DNA from: Candidatus Hydrogenedentota bacterium
GTDB lineage: Bacteria; Hydrogenedentota; Hydrogenedentia; Hydrogenedentales; CAITNO01
DNA: 9,438 bases
Assembly (NCBI GenBank): GCA_007118765.1
Contig: SKQZ01000465.1
Coordinates: 1-9,438 of the forward strand
Reading direction: 5' to 3'
This document shows, piece by piece, positions 6,373-9,438 of the stretch. The position numbers and the translations under genes were made by a program. Each line of letters starts with the position of its first letter. Position 1 is the first letter of the stretch. Under the pieces are notes generated by a model. It was not told the origin of the DNA and searched no databases. It saw nothing but the letters and a program-made list of their open reading frames with translations.

Positions 6373-6660
6373 TTACTCGATTACCGCCAACACATCATCT
6401 TCACGCATGATAATGTGTTCGTCGCCGTCAATCTTGACTTCTGTGCCGGCATATTTGCCCATCAGGATGCGGTCGCCGACCTTCACCTCGGGGGCCACCC
6501 GTTTGCCCTGATCGTCCAGACGACCGGGGCCAACAGCAATCACTTTGCCTTCTTGGGGCTTCTCTTTTGCCGTGTCCGGAATGATGATTCCGCCGCGAAC
6601 CGTTTCGCTGGGCTCTTCACGTTTGACAAGAATACGGTCTGCAAGGGGACGCACTTTCAT
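6373..6660 (-). CDS. groS: Co-chaperonin GroES (10 kDa subunit)
   Basis: A 95-residue protein starting MKVRPLADR, the standard GroES N-terminus. The mobile loop that binds GroEL is at about 16-32, with the hydrophobic GGIIIP core at 23-28. The roof region ('VGPGRLDDQG', 43-52) and the C-terminal 'KYAGTEVKIDG..HIIMREDDVLAVIE' are typical. A 16-codon upstream extension to another Met at 6708 is rejected, because AAGGAG lies 8 bases before the ATG at 6660 and family proteins begin there. It caps the GroEL ring as a heptamer. It is the first gene of the operon and is preceded by a ~130-base leader carrying the CIRCE operator. Confidence 0.97.
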   Translation of the reverse strand: MKVRPLADRILVKREEPSETVRGGIIIPDTAKEKPQEGKVIAVGPGRLDDQGKRVAPEVKVGDRILMGKYAGTEVKIDGDEHIIMREDDVLAVIE

Positions 6661-6775
6661 GGCGTATACTCCTTCTGTTAACACCTTATTTTTGGGACTG
6701 AAAACCAACTACCTAAACAACTTCCCACATGCACCAATGCATGGGGTAAACTCCGACTTCCAACTGCGCGCGCTG

Positions 6776-6802
6776 TTAGCACTCACAGCATGTGAGTGAT
6801 AA
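6776..6802 (-). promoter_or_regulatory. CIRCE operator (HrcA binding site) of groES-groEL
   Basis: TTAGCACTC (6776-6784), nine spacer bases, then GAGTGATAA (6794-6802). It matches the consensus TTAGCACTC-N9-GAGTGCTAA at 17 of 18 arm positions, with a single C-to-A change in the second arm. It overlaps the -10 and start-point region of the groESL promoter, the classic place for HrcA repression that is lifted by heat shock. No hrcA gene is in the window. Confidence 0.93.
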
Positions 6803-6828
6803 TAACACAGGAATGCGGCCCATGTCAA
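6799..6828 (-). promoter_or_regulatory. Vegetative-sigma promoter of groES-groEL
   Basis: The minus strand carries a perfect -35 TTGACA (6823-6828), an 18-base spacer and a -10 TATTAT (6799-6804, five of six). The expected start is near 6792, inside CIRCE. No sigma-32-type site is apparent, so heat control here is by the HrcA repressor. Confidence 0.82.
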
Positions 6829-7019
6829 GACCTTTTTTGAAAACCACCCGCGCTCCTTTGCCGTATTGGGCAATCCTCGCCGCATTCAAGTATAATCGTT
6901 GCAAACGGCACAAGACAGGATAAACAAGAAACGATATCCACATGGAGATGCGCGGGGCAGCGTCACTGTTCACGTTGTCCCGGGTTCGCGTCATACGGTT
7001 GTCGGGATTCGCCTGAGAG
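6829..7019 (+). other. Divergent intergenic region with possible activase promoter
   Basis: This is the stretch between the groESL promoter and the activase gene. A perfect TATAAT lies at 6891-6896 on the plus strand, with only a weak -35 candidate (TTGGGC at 6866-6871, 19-base spacing). If used, transcription would begin near 6903 and leave a leader of about 117 bases. The leader holds a 24-codon open frame (6942-7016) that stops 3 bases before the activase ATG. No other gene or RNA is seen. Confidence 0.35.
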
Positions 7020-7967
7020 ATGAATGCAAACCAACACATCCACGACATGGTCGCAACAAAAGGACGCGTGTTTGACATTCAACGCATGTCCATTTATGAC
7101 GGGCCGGGCATTCGCACCACGGTTTTCTTGAAGGGATGCCCCTTGCGCTGCGCGTGGTGCCATAATCCAGAGGGCCTTGTACCTGAAACGGAGTTGGCCT
7201 TTACGCCCGCCTTGTGTGCGGGCTGCGGCGCCTGCCTGCGGCAGTGCCCGAATAACGCCCATACAATAACCGATGACAAGCACGCCATTGATCGCGGCCG
7301 ATGCGAGTTGTGTTTTGCCTGTGCCGCCGGTTGCTGCAGCGCGGCGCTTGAACAAATCGGCAGGGACATGACCGTTGCGGATGTCATGGCTGAGGCGATG
7401 CGCGACAAACCGTATTACGATGAATCCGGCGGCGGCATCACGATTTCCGGCGGTGAACCTCTGCTGCAATTCGCATTCACAAAAGCATTGCTGGAATCCG
7501 CACGCGCACACGGGTTACATACGTGTATTGAGACCAGTGGATTTGGCGCCACAAACAATATCACGGAATTGGCGCCGATAACAGACTTGTTCTTGTTTGA
7601 TGTCAAGGAGACCGATCCGGAACGACACCAGCGTTTCACGGGCCTGCGTAATGACACGGCGCTCGAAGCACTGAGACGACTGGACGCCGCGGGTGGTGCA
7701 ATCCTCCTGCGCTGCATACTTATTCCCGAAGTGAACCTGCGGGATGACCACCTGCAGGCGGTGGCGGCGCTTGCCCGCTCGTTACGCAATGGGCAGGGCA
7801 TCGGGATTACGGCCTATCATCCGCTTGGCAACGGAAAACTTCAGCGGCTGGGCATCGAGTATGAACCGCGTTGTTCCAATGAGTTTACGACAATTCCGCA
7901 TGAGGAGCTGGCGCATTTGGCGCAACGGTTTCGCGCACTCGGATGTGAACAGGTTTCGATTTATTAG
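7020..7967 (+). CDS. Glycyl-radical enzyme activating enzyme (radical SAM, PflA/CutD class)
   Basis: A 315-residue radical SAM protein. The radical SAM cluster is C40-x3-C44-x2-C47 in 'GCPLRCAWCHNPEG'. Ahead of it is 'SIYDGPGIRTTVFLKGC', typical of pyruvate formate-lyase-type activases. An inserted ferredoxin-like domain carries two 4Fe-4S motifs, C66-x2-C69-x2-C72-x3-C76 and C95-x2-C98-x2-C101-x3-C105, which separates it from plain PflA and groups it with activases of choline, glycerol, hydroxyphenylacetate or benzylsuccinate-type enzymes. 'SGGEP' (143-147) is the SAM-amino-group motif, and 'YHPLG' (266-270) is also typical. It would use SAM to generate a glycyl radical on a partner enzyme under anaerobic conditions. 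No such partner is visible in the window. The start at 7020 has a weak, close GAGAG site; the ATG at 7047 is an alternative. Confidence 0.92.
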   Translation: MNANQHIHDMVATKGRVFDIQRMSIYDGPGIRTTVFLKGCPLRCAWCHNPEGLVPETELAFTPALCAGCGACLRQCPNNAHTITDDKHAIDRGRCELCFACAAGCCSAALEQIGRDMTVADVMAEAMRDKPYYDESGGGITISGGEPLLQFAFTKALLESARAHGLHTCIETSGFGATNNITELAPITDLFLFDVKETDPERHQRFTGLRNDTALEALRRLDAAGGAILLRCILIPEVNLRDDHLQAVAALARSLRNGQGIGITAYHPLGNGKLQRLGIEYEPRCSNEFTTIPHEELAHLAQRFRALGCEQVSIY

Positions 7968-8077
7968 TTGTTTCCGGCACGAACAACAGGTGTGCAGGAA
8001 CAAATCAAGACCATGTATGTGTTAGATAAGCGCATGCAGTGGACCGGTGGCAACAAAGCAAAAGAGGTACAATTATT

Positions 8078-9438
8078 ATGCGATTCGGCACATGGCTCAC
8101 CCAGAAAAGTGTTGCGCATCCGCGGCTCATCGTGGGCGTCACGTTTTTGTGTACACTCGTTTTCCTGCTCGCAGTGGCAATTCCGACCCTGTTCCCCGGA
8201 CGGGTTCCCCTGCCGCCGGTGCACGTGGATACAGACCCCGAAAACATGCTCAGCGCGGACGAACCGGTGCGCGTGTTCCATAACCAGATGAAAGACACCT
8301 TTGACCTGCACGAAATCGTGGTGGTGGGCGTGGTCAACAATGTGCATCCCGAAGGTGTGTTTAACGTGGACTCGCTGCGCCGCGTCTATGAACTGACCGA
8401 ATTTGCACGCACCCTCCGCGGCGAAGCCATTGGTGTGGACGATCCCCAGGCCGGCGTGATCCCACGGGACATTATCGCGCCGTCCACAGTGGACAACATT
8501 GAACAGAGCGGCATGGGTCAGGTTAGTTTTGAATGGCTCATGCCCGGCCCGCCCGAAACCGAGGAAGAAGCCCGTGCCGTACGCGACAAGGCATTGCGCA
8601 TTCCGTTTCTGAAGGGGACGATGGTGGCGGAATCCGGCAAAGCCATCGCCTTGTATCTGCCGCTGACCTCAAAAGACCTCAGTTATCGTGTGTATACGCG
8701 GCTGCGCGCCAGAATAGACGAGTTTGACGGCGATGATGAATGGCATATCACGGGGCTGCCGGTGGCCAACGATACCTTCGGTGTTGAAATGTTCATCCAG
8801 ATGGCCATTTCCGCTCCTCTGGCGATGTTGGTTATTTTCCTTCTGATGATCTATTTTTTCCGCAAGCCCGTATTGATTATCGCGCCCATGATTCTGGCGC
8901 TGGTGATTGTCATCATCAACATGGGCCTGCTGGTGGTGACGGGCAACACCATCCACATCATGAGCTCCATGATTCCCATCTTCATCATGCCCATTTCCAT
9001 ACTCGACTCCATCCATATCCTGTCGGAGTTTTTCGATCGCTACCAACAATTCAAGGACCGCCGGAAAACCATCACCCATGTGATGGATTCGTTGTTCATG
9101 GCCATGCTCTATACCTCGCTGACATCTGCGGCCGGGTTCGCCTCTTTGGCAATAACGCCCATCCCGCCGGTACAGGTGTTTGGCATTTTCGTGGCCATTG
9201 GCGTCTTGTTGGCATGGTTCATCACGATAACGTTCCTGCCCGCGTTCATTATGCTGATTCCGGAGCGTTCCCTTGAAAAATTCGGGGCCGCCGCCACGGC
9301 CAATGCGGACGAAGACGAGACCCATACGGTCATGGGACGCCTCTTGGGCGCGGCAGGCAGGTTCACCTATTACAAGGCAAAATACGTGCTTGGCTTTTCC
9401 GTGTTGCTCATCGCCGTCGCCATCTACGGCATAACGCA
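8078..9438 (+). CDS. RND/MMPL-superfamily membrane exporter, N-terminal part (3' truncated by window edge)
   Basis: The frame is open from ATG at 8078 to the window end (453 codons), so the gene is cut there. AGAGGT at 8063-8068 is a suitable ribosome site. The layout is the first half of an RND protein: one membrane segment (about 18-38), a ~200-residue extracytoplasmic domain (40-240), then a cluster of segments at about 245-261, 264-287, 293-312, 342-360 and 365-393, a cytoplasmic linker, and a new segment from 436 that starts the second half. Asp310 and His313 sit in the fourth membrane segment ('ISILDSIHILSEFF'), where RND proteins place their proton-relay acids. It fits the COG1033-type 'predicted exporter' group (related to MMPL, SSD and hopanoid transporters). 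The cargo is unknown; lipids or hydrophobic molecules are usual. It follows the activase gene by 110 bases and could share its message. Confidence 0.88.
   Translation, partial: MRFGTWLTQKSVAHPRLIVGVTFLCTLVFLLAVAIPTLFPGRVPLPPVHVDTDPENMLSADEPVRVFHNQMKDTFDLHEIVVVGVVNNVHPEGVFNVDSLRRVYELTEFARTLRGEAIGVDDPQAGVIPRDIIAPSTVDNIEQSGMGQVSFEWLMPGPPETEEEARAVRDKALRIPFLKGTMVAESGKAIALYLPLTSKDLSYRVYTRLRARIDEFDGDDEWHITGLPVANDTFGVEMFIQMAISAPLAMLVIFLLMIYFFRKPVLIIAPMILALVIVIINMGLLVVTGNTIHIMSSMIPIFIMPISILDSIHILSEFFDRYQQFKDRRKTITHVMDSLFMAMLYTSLTSAAGFASLAITPIPPVQVFGIFVAIGVLLAWFITITFLPAFIMLIPERSLEKFGAAATANADEDETHTVMGRLLGAAGRFTYYKAKYVLGFSVLLIAVAIYGIT

Noticed and set aside
7967..7987. GTTGTT/AACAAC inverted repeat just after the activase stop codon
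   Set aside because: The stem has only 6 weak pairs and no T-run follows, so it is not convincing as a terminator.
8068..8073. TACAAT as a -10 element ahead of the RND gene
   Set aside because: It is too close to the ATG at 8078, would give an almost leaderless message that omits the ribosome site, and has no clear -35.

Overview
The window looks like a piece of chromosome from an uncultivated Gram-negative bacterium, most likely of the Hydrogenedentota / PVC-like group (Lentisphaerae, Planctomycetes and relatives). Three things point there. One is the C-terminal end of a DUF1559-type pseudopilin with a His-x10-Asp-Gly motif. Another is a secreted protein with two 'DWRI..SEL..x.QLYN' dockerin-like repeats, a style I associate with Hydrogenedentota genomes. 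The third is an anaerobe-type glycyl-radical activase. The phylum is an inference from protein style; no rRNA or marker phylogeny is possible here.

Positions 1-3370 (+ strand) form one tightly packed block: the 3' end of the pseudopilin gene, then a lipoprotein solute-binding protein, an ABC ATPase and an ABC-3 permease of the zinc/manganese/iron class, then a class I SAM methyltransferase. Neighbouring genes overlap by 23, 11 and 28 bases or are 13 bases apart, so they are probably co-transcribed and partly translationally coupled. The promoter lies outside the window. The binding protein keeps the family fold pattern, but by eye all four usual metal-ligand positions are replaced. Its cargo may therefore not be zinc in the usual geometry, and the fused methyltransferase gene may share that cargo.

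Positions 3380-4210 (- strand) encode a secreted protein with a cohesin-like domain followed by two dockerin-like repeats; it converges on the methyltransferase gene with a 9-base gap. Between it and groEL lie about 480 bases without a convincing gene. They are arranged as groEL terminator, extended -10 promoter, about 290 nt of unknown sequence, a second hairpin with a T-run, and another extended -10 promoter just ahead of the secreted-protein gene. This is the layout of an independent small RNA gene.

Positions 4697-6660 (- strand) are groES-groEL, with a consensus -35, a good -10 and a near-perfect CIRCE operator (HrcA control). Diverging from it on the + strand are a glycyl-radical-enzyme activase with two extra 4Fe-4S motifs (7020-7967) and the first 453 codons of an RND/MMPL-type membrane exporter (8078 to the window end). 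No glycyl-radical enzyme is visible in the window, so the activase's partner is unknown.
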